Assembly (NCBI GenBank): GCA_022925895.1
Contig: JAKSYS010000079.1
Coordinates: 1 to 64,000, forward strand
Length of the DNA stretch: 64,000 bases
From: Fragilaria crotonensis
Lineage: Eukaryota > Bacillariophyta > Fragilariophyceae > Fragilariales > Fragilariaceae
Direction: 5' to 3'
Position 1 is the first letter of the stretch. Every line of letters begins with the position of its first letter. Below the pieces are notes generated by a model that saw only the letters and a list, made by a program, of their open reading frames with translations, was not told where the DNA came from and ran no database searches. Position numbers and translations under genes: made by a program. Positions 21,667-33,061 of this stretch are shown piece after piece.

Positions 21667-23380
21667 ATGATTGTCTACGATTGGGATACTGCTCTTGCGT
21701 CCCCGCCATTGTCCAATGCCGCGGAAGGCCCTCAACACTGGTTAGTCAATTATTCCGTCTTGGAGACCATGAAAAGTACAAGAGATGATATGGCCTTTGT
21801 GAAAGAGACTGAGAGAAAAACTCTCGAACGTTTGAACACAACGAAGATTCTTGAGAGAGCGTTAGCGGGAGGTCTCACGTCCGCGGTGGAGATCCAAAAA
21901 GCTTTGGATGAAGGTTTGGAAAGCTTTCCAGACGAATACAGCCAGGAGGATCTCACGTCACTGCTTCTCGGTCTGATTGGGTTTATGCAAAACTCGCTCC
22001 TGGACATGATGATCGAGCCTGCTTCGAAGGCAAGTATCTTCCTTTGGTCTCTCCCAACGCTCTTTGTGTGGATGCTGAAAACCGGAATCGGCTTCAGACT
22101 TTATTATGCCTTATTCACCAGGTTTTTAATTATCAACGCACTCCTCACGGCGGTGATTCAGTCGTCGCTTCCACATCCGCCACACATGATGTCCCGTTCA
22201 CGGCCCTGCCGCTTGATTCGAAAGATACAACGCAGCTGCTCCATGAGGCGCAGCGCTATATGATGTTCTCCACTGCTGCATATGGGACCATGGAAATGGA
22301 CGCCGCCGATAAGCTCCTACCGCCAATGATGGCCGCGGGGCCTGTCCGAGGTATCATCGATGCGAAAACAAAGGAATTGAAAAGGCGCATTGCCGAGTAC
22401 CTAAACATTACGGAGGATCATATCCTTTATATTTCTTATCCAGGCGACAGCCGCGGAATAATCCCGCACTTTGTTGCAATCGATAACGCTACCGAGTCTT
22501 TGGTCTTGGCCATTCGAGGCACCAATTCATTAACTGGTTTGCATACGGATGTCAGGGCCCAAAACAGTAAGTGACATCATCGCACTCCAGTGTACAGCGC
22601 CATCGCACCCTGCACTCTTGTCTCACAATCATGTTCGTTCGTCGCTCAGTCGAATTCTGCGGCGGCGAGGCCCACAAAGGCATGGCTGACAGAGCTTGTA
22701 AGTTGTTCGAAAACAAGAAGACGATGGAGACGATAAACGCTTTTCTTGAGGAAAACCCCAAATTCCGATTGATCCTTACCGGTCACTCCCTTGGGGCTGG
22801 TGTGGCAGGGCTCCTCTCCATCAAGCTGCATCGTCAAACCGAAGAATATGTGCATGTGAAAAGAAAATCGATGCACTGTTTTGGCTTCGGCTGCCCACCC
22901 GTCTTCGCACCACCAGAAAACGATGCCAAAGTGGAGGGTGCCCTGTCCAGCTCAACCTGGCTTGTTAATCGTCGCGACGTCATTCCATTTATGTCGCTCG
23001 ATTCAATAAGTTTGTTAGCCAAAGTTCTTCACAAGGTGGATCTGTTTACGCGAAAGGTGATTGAGGCAGGGAACTCACCGCTTGATCTCGCAAAATGGAA
23101 CATTCCCGAAAGCCTTGTCAGAGAAGTTACAGATGGTTCGAATACGCTGGGCCCGCCGATAAACGGAAAACGTCTCCAGATTCCAGGAAAGCGTGTGTTA
23201 TGGATGAACGATGTCCAGGGTCAAGGGGACACGAGGGAATCAAACATCGTGTGTTGCGATCCGTCTGACCTTGCAAACCTTGCGATCAGGCTGTCCGACC
23301 AATTCATTTTTGATCATATGTCTCCACGGTATCAATTACGAATTGCAAACCTCCTGCCAAGTAAGGACGGGAAACGCTAG
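21667..23380 (+). CDS. Class 3 lipase (lipase A of a local family)
   Basis: Exons 21667-22566 and 22650-23380. The 83-bp intron has donor GTAAGT and acceptor CAG in phase 1, at exactly the same codon as the intron of lipase B. N-terminal about 160 residues are helical with a hydrophobic segment (FLWSLPTLFVWMLKTGIGF), which suggests membrane association. The lipase core carries AAYGTMEM, HFVAIDNATESLVLAIRGTNSLTG (oxyanion-side strand), CGGEAHKGMA, LILTGHSLGAGVAGLL (Ser nucleophile in GHSLG), CFGFGCPPV, NRRDVIPF (Asp) and FDHMSPRY (His candidate). These are landmarks of the Lipase_3/DAGL-like family, which hydrolyses acylglycerols. A one-base shift near 22165-22175 separates the two parts of exon 1; one added base also restores the intron phase. 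Lipase B at 30877 has about the same layout. Confidence 0.75.
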
Positions 23381-24546
23381 TGTTGCACATTTCGGTAGAT
23401 GTTGTTCTGTTCCGAAAGTGGTACGCGGTTGACAGGACAATTGCCAAATACTTCTTGTACTTGTTACCCGCTCATGTGCCATCCTTATGAAGCCAGATTT
23501 CGGAATGATCGGGCTGTGGAGCCTTTACATCGCACTGTAGCACTTTAACTTCACATAAATAACGTGCGTCGTCACCCACAATTCGCAGACAATCGTTTTT
23601 GGGAGCACATTCTTGTTGGCTCAACACGCCTTCATCGTTGCTCTTCTTTCGTTCCGACGAAGCCCACTGTCGCTGAACAACTCTCGTCCTTTCTTGATGG
23701 AGGTTAAATCGAATCAAGTCCCGCTTCCCTTCCTCCTGCACGGGCAGCAGCTACGGAACGCCTCACTGTAACTCGGACGTTTTGCATCCATGGTCTCTCA
23801 GGTGTAATGACCTTATTCTATAGAGGTTAGGGATTTGGCGTTCCAAGACGGTGATGACCTGGATGAGGATCGTACCCGTCCTTGGTTGATCCGATGATCC
23901 CAAGGCTCTGTCAGGAAGCCTGTCCTTTCTTGCCTAGTGTGCCAGACATTGCGTTCACTCACATGAACATAGCCTCCACATGCCGGTGTTGATGCGTGAT
24001 TATGATACTCGCTCAATGGACCATATGATAATGATGTTTCCATGTTCGTCGAAATCTCCCTGCAGCGATCCCCCACCGCTTGAGTTCTTTAACTTACATA
24101 AACAAGAAGTTCGCGTTTCGACCAAGTGTTTTAAACTCGTGTGTTGCAGCGCACAATCATGCACCTTGGATGTCTCTCAACGTGACAAGCAATCGCCCCA
24201 TCCGCTACTCTACCATCGAAAGTATGGTAAGATATTGACTGTTTGTGGCTTTCATGAAAGCAGGATGTAGTGATAGCCTTCGGAATCAAGAGCCTCCTGC
24301 ATTTCGTGCTATCACGTGGGTGTTCTGAATCTGGAAAGGGACTGCCCACCGTCCAGAACTTGATGTTGGGGTTGCCCCTTGCGGACTGCGAAGGAAGAAA
24401 GGTACACCCATCATAAAGCATTGAACCCATCAACATCGACGGTAGGATTCAAGATCTGATTTATAGGGAGGGGACAGTTTGCATCTAATTTAGCAATACT
24501 TAGGCATAACAGGTGCTCTCAACCCAAGCTAGCAGCTCGTCAATGC
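23381..24546. other. Non-coding interval
   Basis: Between lipase A and the FCP gene, whose 3' end faces this region. Open frames on both strands have no domain signature. Nothing recognised. Confidence 0.35.
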
Positions 24547-25179
24547 TTAGTGAAGGTGTCCAATGATTGGGAGGTCAGGGTCATATCCGAGAGGGATGAT
24601 GAGCTCATGCACCACAAGTCCGAGAATGCCGAACTGGGCAGCACGTCCATTGTTGAGCTCGATGGCACGCTTGGTGAGCTTCTCCTCCTCACTGAAAGTG
24701 TCCCATCCGAAGTCAATGTATCCGTTGCGGAAGTCACCAACGAACTCGTTTCCAGTTCCTGGGACATCCTTGAGGAATGCAACCTCAAGGACTCCGATGA
24801 AGGCAATGATCTGGACAAGTCCAGCAGTTGGGATGGCGTCAGGGCCGTAGAGGGCCGCGACACCGTTAGGGTAGGAGTCGAACGGGTGTCCGGCGTAGTC
24901 AATGTTTCCTGGAAGGTGGATTCCGGCACGGGTGACAATCTGGCCGAGGAATGCAAGCTGGGCGATACGGCCGTGCTTGATCTCGACGTAACGGAGGCGG
25001 TCGAAGCGCTCCTGGTCCTCACCGGAGAGCTGTCCGAAGGGATCGAAGAATCCAAGAGGAGGCTGGGCGCCGAGCTCGTCCTCGAAGGACATGCTGGTGG
25101 CGACGGAGGTCTTGGTCTGGGCAGCAGGCGCGAAGGCTGCAGCGGAGGCGAGGAGGGAGGCGAGGACAGCGAACTTCAT
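24547..25179 (-). CDS. Fucoxanthin-chlorophyll a/c binding protein (Lhcf-type)
   Basis: Single exon of 210 residues from the ATG at 25179. N-terminus MKFAVLASLLASAAAFAPAAQ is a signal peptide plus transit peptide with the AFAP cleavage motif needed for import into the four-membrane diatom plastid. The mature protein has the first LHC helix RLRYVEIKHGRIAQLAFLGQIVTRAG, with the Glu and His that ligate chlorophyll and pair with the third helix. It also has a GLVQIIAFIGVLEVAFL second helix and a third helix KRAIELNNGRAAQFGILGLVVHE with the ELNNGRAA signature. Length and the FDPFGQLSGEDQ loop are normal for light-harvesting Lhcf proteins. It acts in the thylakoid antenna, binding chlorophylls a and c and fucoxanthin. 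Codon use is strongly biased to C/G third positions, unlike neighbours, as expected for high expression. A long open frame on the opposite strand is a shadow of this bias. Confidence 0.97.
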   Translation of the reverse strand: MKFAVLASLLASAAAFAPAAQTKTSVATSMSFEDELGAQPPLGFFDPFGQLSGEDQERFDRLRYVEIKHGRIAQLAFLGQIVTRAGIHLPGNIDYAGHPFDSYPNGVAALYGPDAIPTAGLVQIIAFIGVLEVAFLKDVPGTGNEFVGDFRNGYIDFGWDTFSEEEKLTKRAIELNNGRAAQFGILGLVVHELIIPLGYDPDLPIIGHLH

Positions 25180-25949
25180 CTTGGCAATCTGATTATTGTA
25201 ATCGGAAATATTGTGTCCATTGTCAAGAGATCCTTGAGGCAAAGGCGAAAAATTGGATCTTTGAAGAGCAGTACCGGTTGACGTTTTACTATAGTGGATA
25301 GTGGAAATCAAACGTGCCATACACACACGCAAGCATTTCCACCATCAGCGAACCCGTTTGTTCGTTCATACGTGCCATGGTGTCCGTTTCAAGCAGACTC
25401 AAGAACAATTGATGCAATTTCTGGTTGAATAAGATCTTGTCAACGTCTTTCTCACATGAAGAGGAGCATCCCTTTTGATCTGTTTGTGGGTAAGGGATGG
25501 TACGACGTCATTGCCCGAGCTATTCAGTGAAAGCAAATCAAGATTCCGGTTGACTGAAGACGATTTTCAATATTGCCTCCAACCAATAAAATACATTCCG
25601 ATGACTAGCACACATATCCAAGCTCAATCGGGAAGTCGACGTCGTCTCATGAACAAGGAGGTAGAAAGGCTGTTTGCAGACAAGCTAACAATGCTTGCAA
25701 GCAACACAGACGGACGACTTTTTTTCACAGTGTAGTGAAGAAAATGTTCGGGTTCTTGATGCAGAACTGAATGTTTCATCGGTGGACGAGCCTGAACGAC
25801 GTGGTTCAAGCTACACAATCTTGGGCGGGGAAATCTACGCTTTTAGCTTCATGCATGCTAAGATTGGCTCGCGAAGGTGTTGATCCCAAAGCAAAAATAT
25901 CAAGAAGCAACAGAAAAATCATTCTCAAGATATGCGTATTAACATTGCC
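25180..25949. other. Promoter side of the FCP gene and flank
   Basis: The first about 200 bp upstream of the FCP ATG should contain its light-regulated promoter. A palindromic or consensus element cannot be assigned by eye. Open frames at about 25475-25880 lead toward the lipase relic; they may be decayed N-terminal lipase sequence but no motif supports that. Confidence 0.3.
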
Positions 25950-26430
25950 CTTGATGAAGGACCCAAGATTGCGAGGCACCAATTCATGAACACAATAATG
26001 AGGGATACCGAGGCCGCAACCAGTAAGTGATGACATGACATTCCCATGCAACCTGCCTTCTAACCCGTCTCCCATCGCACAATTAAGGATTTCCCATGCT
26101 CAGCCCAATTCTACGGCGGAGCAGTTCACGAAGACATGACCGACGAAGATAAACTGTTCCGCAACAAGGAAACCCTGACGTGCACCACAGAAGGACTCCG
26201 GCACTATCCACCCTGCCTTGATAATGACCTGCCAATAACTTGGAGCTGGTGTTGCGGGGCTCCTCTTGCTCATACAACACTTCGAAGAACGAGACAATTC
26301 AGATTGTTTATGAAACAGCGTGAGATCCAGTGCTTTGGCTTTCCTTTCCGCCAGCCTTGGCTCCATCACAGAACTGCCAACGTGCGAATATACAGTAGAT
26401 GTGATACTCGAAGCGCGTGATTGTAGAAGT
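25950..26430 (+). pseudogene. Class 3 lipase relic
   Basis: Decayed third member of the local lipase family. Fragments in order match lipases A and B: AGGCACCAATTCA (RGTNS, 25974-25986); a donor-like CCAGTAAGTGA (about 26018); an acceptor-like CTCAG, then CCCAATTCTACGGCGGAG corresponding to SVEFCGGEAH (about 26100-26120); KLFRNKET; LGAGVAGLL (about 26240-26266); and CFGFP (about 26328). The GHS part of the nucleophile elbow is lost, frames change between fragments and stops intervene. The intron position is retained, so it arose by DNA duplication, not retroposition. Confidence 0.65.
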
Positions 26431-29400
26431 GTCAGCAAACGGAAGAGTTGCCTTGCCATGCTTGCAATTGCTAGGCATGAATCTCCAGGCTGGGTGAATC
26501 ATGTTTCCCACTTTCGTGCAACAGGCCGTAGAGTTTTTGAGCATTCCGTACTGCGCGTTCCGCATAGTATCCCTCATACCCCATAACCCTTCACATCAAC
26601 CCTCTGGAACACCACTATCGTGTCCAGGAACGATTATCAATAACTCAACCTTGGCATGAGCGATACAGCAGTCAAGGCTGCACATTTCTCCAAAAACTTG
26701 TGTCGACGACTGTGGGATCAGCACGTTCATCCAATGCCGATGAAATGTTGTCGAAAACGACTCAACTATCCAAGGCATGAAATGCGTCACTTTTTTCAAT
26801 AGAATGTAGAAAAAATGTCGAACATTCTGCGTTATCTTCCCACGGATCACGTCTAGATCGCGGTATGCATCTCGATCGCATTCCAAGTGACTAATCAGGT
26901 TGCAGCCCTTTTAATGCTTTGCTGAAGACCAAGTCGAGCATTGCTCATGTGTCAACATATCATGGTATCGACAGTGGCGATGCGATTCAACTCATGATGA
27001 TGGTGACTGCAACCTTCGTCATTGGTCATTGCTTGTAAAATTGTTGGTACAGTATGAGGATGATTCTACACGAAGGCAAAAAGGACCGGTAGCAACCAAA
27101 GCCTCGACAAAAAGTATAAGAAAGTCTATACAATTTCGTCGTCTGTCCGGCATCCTTAGTTATCTTACCTGCGCGCACAAGCACACACCTGTCCAACTTT
27201 CCATACGCCGCCTCCTTGATGTTCCCGCCAGTACTGCAGTACCATGCGAGGTATCATACTAGTTCTCGAATGCACAGGCCTTGTACTGCAGCACAAGTAC
27301 CTTAGACTGTACCAGTGTAACAGTAACTCTACACAAGAAAACGAGTAGAATGTACTGAGACGCGGTTTCTAGTAGTGTTACTGTAGTTATACTATCCACT
27401 ATCCAGTCAGAACTCAACATGGGATAGCTGCAGTATTTGAACTAGTAGCAATTCTAAAGAATTGCAGGATTCCTATTCTATTGGTTGGACTTCCATTCCA
27501 ATTAAACTTAAAGGAATTGAACAATGGAGCCGCCAAGAACAGAAAAGAAGGTCAAGTTTTCTTTTATTGAACTAAACATTACAGAGGAATTGAACTGGCT
27601 GATGATTTTGCCAGTTGTTTTTGGAATACTGTATCTGTAATTCACTAGTATGTGCTGGTTGATGGGATTGATTCAGTATCATACTTACATACATTGTGTG
27701 GTTGAAGGTCTCAAATGAAAACTTCCAATTAAATGAATGTTGTGGTGAAGTGCACTCTACAAACTCTCCAATGCATTAGTAATGGGAATATCTATAATGA
27801 GCATGGCAAAATCATCATAAGAGAAACAAGCAAATCCCAGCATCTGCAGAAATTGATTGTTAAGTATGGGATTCAAGGGATTACGAGCAGTAGGTTGCAG
27901 CAGAAATTACATATTTGGTCATGATAGTAGTAGCAATGCATTACTGTATGAAATCATCTATGTACCCATGATCAGTGGCTGTATCAGGAATCAGGACGCA
28001 CCATCACATAGGTCTCACACTGTACCATTACTACTGAATGAAATTATCAATGTAAAATTCTTGGAAGAAATCCAAAAATCTGTGAATTAGCTATTTGGGT
28101 GTTATGGGGAGCTTCTTGCAATAACACAGCCTATTCCTGATTGTCACAGGTAGTTATTCAACAAATAGGCAGCCATGTCATGCAATGAGATGATGAACTC
28201 TTGTACATCATATTACCTATGCAAAAGCTTGTTCCTTTTACTGACTTTTCAGTCATGAGGAAGCTCCTATGTGATGTTTACAGTTTACCATGTTATCTGA
28301 CCAAATCAAGAACATGAAGTTCATGCAATATTTCGCTCACCACAGTGAAAGAGCTTGTCCTGATGACTAGCTAATGCTGGTCCCAAAATTCTGCTGGGGA
28401 CAGTGCTGGATGCAGGTGGTGAAGACATTTTCAATGTGATGTGTGTTTGCAGCAGTGAAGAATGGACTATTCACTGACATAAATTTGCTATTGCTGGTGA
28501 TCCAATTCAGTGTCAACTTGCCAGAGCACCATTCAAAAGCTCTCCCGTCCGTAATGAATCAAATTTAGCCATAAACAATGGAATCCTACTGATGGTACAA
28601 CTCTAACTGGAATCCTTTGTTCTAATAGTTACAGGAGCCCATCGTCAGGCTTGTATAGTGTATTTTATGCTTCACCATTTTTAGGATAAGTTCCATACTA
28701 CATCAGTCTCCAATACTATATGGTATATTTTGTATGGAGTACTCTACTACAGTAGGAAGTCGCTAGTGCAACTACTGTACTCAATGTAAAGTTGACTGTA
28801 CGGTAGAAACACTAACATTAGATACGATAGATGACCAAGTACCTGGTACTCCAGTACTGTGCAATAGTCTAAAGATTCAGTGTCGCGAGTCGCGAGTACT
28901 CGGTCGTACCTACTCCCTCAGGAAAAGTATAAGACAAAGAGCTCGAAGTCTTATACTTTTCCACGCGCATACCGCTCGTGATTGCTGTGACAGAGAAATT
29001 ACGTGCAGTACCACCGCGACAAGATTTGACGAGTACTTCCGGGAGTTCTGAAAAATATAAGGTTTTCTTATACAATTCGTCCTCCGCGCTCGTATAAGCC
29101 TAAGGCCCACCCTTACAGGGACAAAAATCAAAAATCAAAACTGAAATCTTCGTGATTTTTGTTGCATAAACCATATACCGGCCTTATATAGATCAAAAAT
29201 CAAAAATCAAAACCGCGGACAGTTTTACAAAAGCCCAAAATAATAACCTATTGAAATCAAAACTGATCCTCGGTTTTACTTTTTTGAGAAAAAAGTAAAA
29301 ATGTTGTCGTGAAGGAGAGATTCCGTTTTGACTACTTCGATCACTTGTGATTATTCGTGTTGGCGCCGTGCATGTGCTATGGACGCCTATAGATACAGGA

Positions 29401-29842
29401 TTGACCGTACGTCAAATCTTCGTAGCAGTGTAGTGGTACACTGTAAGTGGAAGGCGGAAGTGAAAAAAATTGACGATGGGGACGAAAGGCTATTGTACGA
29501 CAAATTGGCAGCGACCGTCGGCTGCGACGGGCGATGGTGGGAATACATGTATCGAGAGCGCATCAAGCAATGATGCAAAGGCGAGTGACGTACATGAGAT
29601 GCTTGGTTGAATACTCAGCCAGCTTTCACGAAGGCAGATTTTTCATCCGACGGCGACGACAAGTGCTGTGGTACAACAAAGAATTGCACTTCATCTGCCG
29701 TACATTTTGTAACAATTTGGACTAATCATTAAAAGCACTACATTCTATTGATAACGAAGTCTTCTTGATTCGAATGTTTCAAGCCGCTGCAGCAACAACA
29801 AAGCTGAATCTTCGTTTCAGTCAATTCTGACGCTTCGCTACC
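26431..29842. other. Long gene-poor, AT-rich interval
   Basis: No supported gene over 3.4 kb. The first half contains TACTGTAG-like simple palindromes (about 27230-27400). From about 27450 to 28850 base composition is more AT-rich with no long frame. At 28921-28962 is a perfect 15-bp hairpin. At about 29120-29230 the phrase AAAAATCAAAAATCAAAAC is repeated. An 81-codon frame at 29328-29573 has no recognisable domain. Confidence 0.35.
28921..28962. repeat. Perfect 15-bp inverted repeat (hairpin)
   Basis: GGAAAAGTATAAGAC at 28921-28935 pairs fully with its complement at 28948-28962 across a 12-nt loop. It lies in non-coding DNA near an AT-rich simple repeat. It could be a foldback remnant or a transcript terminator-like structure; nothing in the context decides. 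Confidence 0.6.
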
Positions 29843-30547
29843 ATGTCCTTGTCTCGGTTCTCGGCTTGTCCGCGGCGTGAACATCTCGACGGCGCGTTGA
29901 AAATCTTTGGTTACCTGAAGAAGCGTCCTAACCGCCGCATCTGCGTCGACTCCAGGGATCCGACCTTCATTAATTTTGAGGCAGAGTTCTCAAAAAATTA
30001 TGTCAACACTCTCCGCGATGACTATCCCGAGGCTTCAGAGGAGCTTGATGTGAACTTGCCTCGTGCTATGATTGATGAATTGACGGTGACCGCATTCGTT
30101 GATTCGGATCACGCGCATGACAAACTCACTCGCCGTTCGGTGACGGGGATGATCATCCTTGTTGGGAGAACGCCTATTTCCTTTTCAAGCAAGCGACAGG
30201 GGTCGATTGAAACTTCTACTTACGGCGCGGAATTTTGTGCCATGAAAACCGCTGTGGAAGAGCTTCTTTCTGTCCGCTACATGTTGCGTTGTTTGGGGGT
30301 TCGAGTCGAGCACGCCTCTTACCTGTTCGGGGATAACCTTGGTGTTGTCCAGAATGCTACGATGAAGGAAAGCTTGCTTAAGAAAAAGCATGTCGCTATC
30401 TCCTACCACAAAGTTCGCGAGGCGGCGGCTTGCGGCATCGTGCATCCGACAAAGATTGACGGCAAATACAACTTTGCTGACATCTGTACTAAAGCCCAGA
30501 CGAACGTGATTTTTCATTCGCTCGTTGGGGGTTTGCTGCATGGTTAG
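29843..30547 (+). mobile_element. Copia-type retrotransposon fragment, RNase H domain
   Basis: 234 codons encode the C-terminal end of a Ty1/Copia Pol polyprotein: ACPRREHLDGALKIFGYLKK, AFVDSDHAHDKLTRRSVTG (first RNase H Asp in VDSDHA), PISFSSKRQGSIETSTYGAEFCAM (catalytic Glu in AEF), VRYMLRCLGV and YLFGDNLGVV (third Asp). It ends with a C-terminus about as expected (VGGLLHG). Right after the stop is a purine-rich AAGGGGGGAGTGGAG tract (30549-30563), a likely polypurine tract that primes plus-strand synthesis. Integrase and most of reverse transcriptase are missing upstream, so the copy is 5'-truncated. Relatives with the DYPEASEE-like insert are typical of diatom Copia (CoDi) elements. Confidence 0.85.
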
Positions 30548-30876
30548 TAAGGGGGGAGTGGAGTCCACACCACACTACGAACCTATTTGGCCACCATCCC
30601 ATCCTCCGCTCAAGAGGAGTGATAAGTTCATGAATGGCAGTCCTATCGTACTGTCACCTGTCGACGTCGTGGATGTGCGTACGTAAGTGATTGGAGCATA
30701 CGTGGTGACCAGGTACCTGTAGTACGTGTTAACGTGTATGTGTAGGCTAAACTAAAAAGTACCGCGAAAGGGAGCCACAATTCTCGCGAGAGGTTGTTGG
30801 ATACTCTATCTAACCTTTCGTGGGGCACTCACAGGCCATTACATCTTTGTAGTGTTCCAGTGACTTTATCAAAAAC
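30548..30876. other. Polypurine tract and possible 3' LTR remnant; lipase B promoter
   Basis: Begins with the purine tract after the Copia RNase H stop. If a 3' LTR is present it should start within about 20 bp, but no second copy exists in the window to define it. The same stretch must include the promoter of lipase B at 30877. Confidence 0.35.
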
Positions 30877-32827
30877 ATGGGGTTCTCGAATGATGACGGC
30901 TGTGGCCACGATGCGGCAACACTGGCATCATCAGCAACAACAGCATCAGAGTCATCAATAACACCCATGAGTATTGTTGGAAAGATTCTTCAGGATGCCG
31001 AGCATGATCTGGATAACTCAGAGTGGCCTGGAATGATGGGGACGGTGTTGCATCCAGTTCGAGATACATTTTGGCTCCCTCCATTACGCTTCTTCAACCA
31101 ACACATTGCTCCGATAGCAACGTCGGCTCTTCCATCAACGATAGATCATGCCGTAGGTGCGGTTGTGGGGGTCACCAGTGGGGCTATCAGATTCACCTAC
31201 GGCATCCTCCCTCACATTCCAAGTTTGAGCGAATTCGCAGTACAGGAGATCGAGACGACATCGCTTCTAACATTTAATCGTCTGCCAAGTCGAGACAGTG
31301 TCAGCGATGCCATTTCACAGCTCTTCAGTTTATTTGGATTCGTACTTAATTCCATTTTGGATTTGCTGACCAATCCTGCTCAGAAGTATTCGGCATTTCT
31401 TAATACAATCAAGATGTTCGCTGCATTCTTGATGCGAACAGGAATCACAACTGAGCTCTCGAATGCCATTGCAACGCGAAATGCAGTCACAAACATGATG
31501 CTGGTAGCTAGGATTCAAGGATCCCTTGATGATTCTCGACGTGCCGATGTTGCGTTTCGCACTCCACCCTTCACTCCAAAGGAAGAGATGCACTTGTTGC
31601 AGGAATCCAAACGACATCTCCAATACGCGACTGCTGCCTATGGGACCTTTCAAATCTCAGCATCAGACTCGTTGCCTCAAGACCACCAGCAACAACAAAA
31701 AGGGCCGCTGATGGCGGCAGGAATTATAGATGATGCCATGGATCAGCTTCAAAAGAAATTCAGAAGGCGCATTGCCAAGTACCTTGGCCTTGCCGAGGAG
31801 GACATACTCTACATGACTTCGCCTGGTGAAGAACTTTCTGTTATTCCGCATTTTGTTGCAATCGAGAAAGCCACTAAATCACTAATCTTGGCCCTTCGAG
31901 GCACCAATTCATTGACTGGCGTGTTTACGGATATCGATGCTACCACCAGTATGTGATCAGTAATGGATTCAAAAATTGATACCCCACTTTCCAACCGATG
32001 TTTGCGTCTCACACAATCATTCCTTTCACCTCTTGCTATTTCTGTGTTATCTCTTCAGTCGAATTCTGTGGTGGAGTAGCACACAAGGGCATGGCTGACT
32101 TGGCAATCAATTTGCTTCAAAATCAGAAAACGATGCAAATCATCGACAATGCTCTCACGGACCATGATGATTTCCGTTTAATACTAATTGGTCATTCCCT
32201 CGGTGCTGGCGTTGCAAGTCTCGTTTGTATGAAAGTACATTACGATGGTCATGAATTTTACAATTCATGGGTCCGACACGATCGTGAGGTCCGTTGCATC
32301 GGCTTTGGGTGTCCCCCGTATTCGGAGCACCCGTGTGTTCGCCGTGCATGAAGGGAATGGTGGGATTCCAACGGATCAAGACTGCCCTCTCCAAAATTGT
32401 ATGTTTCATCAATCGTCATGATGTTGTTCCATTCCTGTCGGTCGATTCGATTCGTCGGTTGGTACACATGCTGGACCGAGTGGATGCATTGACGCAATCG
32501 ATGAATCCAATCGAGCTGGCGTTGATTGTGAGAGGGATGAAGGCGCCACCCCGGGAGATGGTCCAAATTGTCGAGGATGGTTCGAAGGCACTGCCACAGG
32601 TCGGTGGTGCGGAACGGCTGAAAATTCCAGGACTGTTCGTTCTGTGGATGGATGATGCCCCGAACGACGAGACGAGCAACGGCGCGGAATGGAACATGGG
32701 AAATTCAATCGTTGTGTGTTGCCGTCCATCGGACCTCTCCAACCTTGCTATCCGCTTTTCCGATCAGTTCATTGCCGATCATATGCCTCCAAGATACGAA
32801 GTACGAATTCAAGATATCTTATCATAA
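30877..32827 (+). CDS. Class 3 lipase (lipase B of a local family)
   Basis: Exons 30877-31948 and 32059-32827; intron of 110 bp, GT-AG, phase 1, at the same codon as in lipase A. The N-terminus is longer than in lipase A, with helical segments (FWLPPLRFFNQHIAP, ISQLFSLFGFVLNSILDLL) that could bind membranes. The core has YATAAYGTFQ, HFVAIEKATKSLILALRGTNSLTG, VEFCGGVAHKGMA, LIGHSLGAGVASL (Ser nucleophile), CIGFGCP, NRHDVVPFLSVD (Asp), and ADHMPPRYEV. A run of five C (32313-32317) is one base short: a sixth C restores CIGFGCPPVFGAPV. Lipase_3 enzymes hydrolyse acylglycerols; substrate not predictable. With lipase A and the relic it forms a dispersed tandem family over about 11 kb. The shift is probably an assembly indel. 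Confidence 0.78.
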
Positions 32828-33061
32828 CGATGTGCTATGTACTGCGGAGTAATATCAAGGTTTCCATGCCAGATAAAATTTTCGGGGTGGCTTCATCGTT
32901 GTATACATATTTTTGCGTGTATGTGTATGTCTGTACATTCACAGCGTAGCTGCTGTTGAGTGAAAAAATGGTAGCAGTAGATGTAGGGAAATAGCACGAA
33001 AATTGAACGACAACGTCGCCTAACTTTCCTCCCATGGCCAGGCATAGGGGGCACGCACGAC

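Noticed and set aside
24550-25281. 243-codon open frame opposite the FCP gene
   Set aside because: It is an artefact of the strong codon bias of the highly expressed FCP gene; the sense strand encodes a complete LHC protein.
30549-30876. A defined 3' LTR after the Copia polypurine tract
   Set aside because: No second LTR copy in the window and no clear TG...CA borders, so it cannot be delimited.
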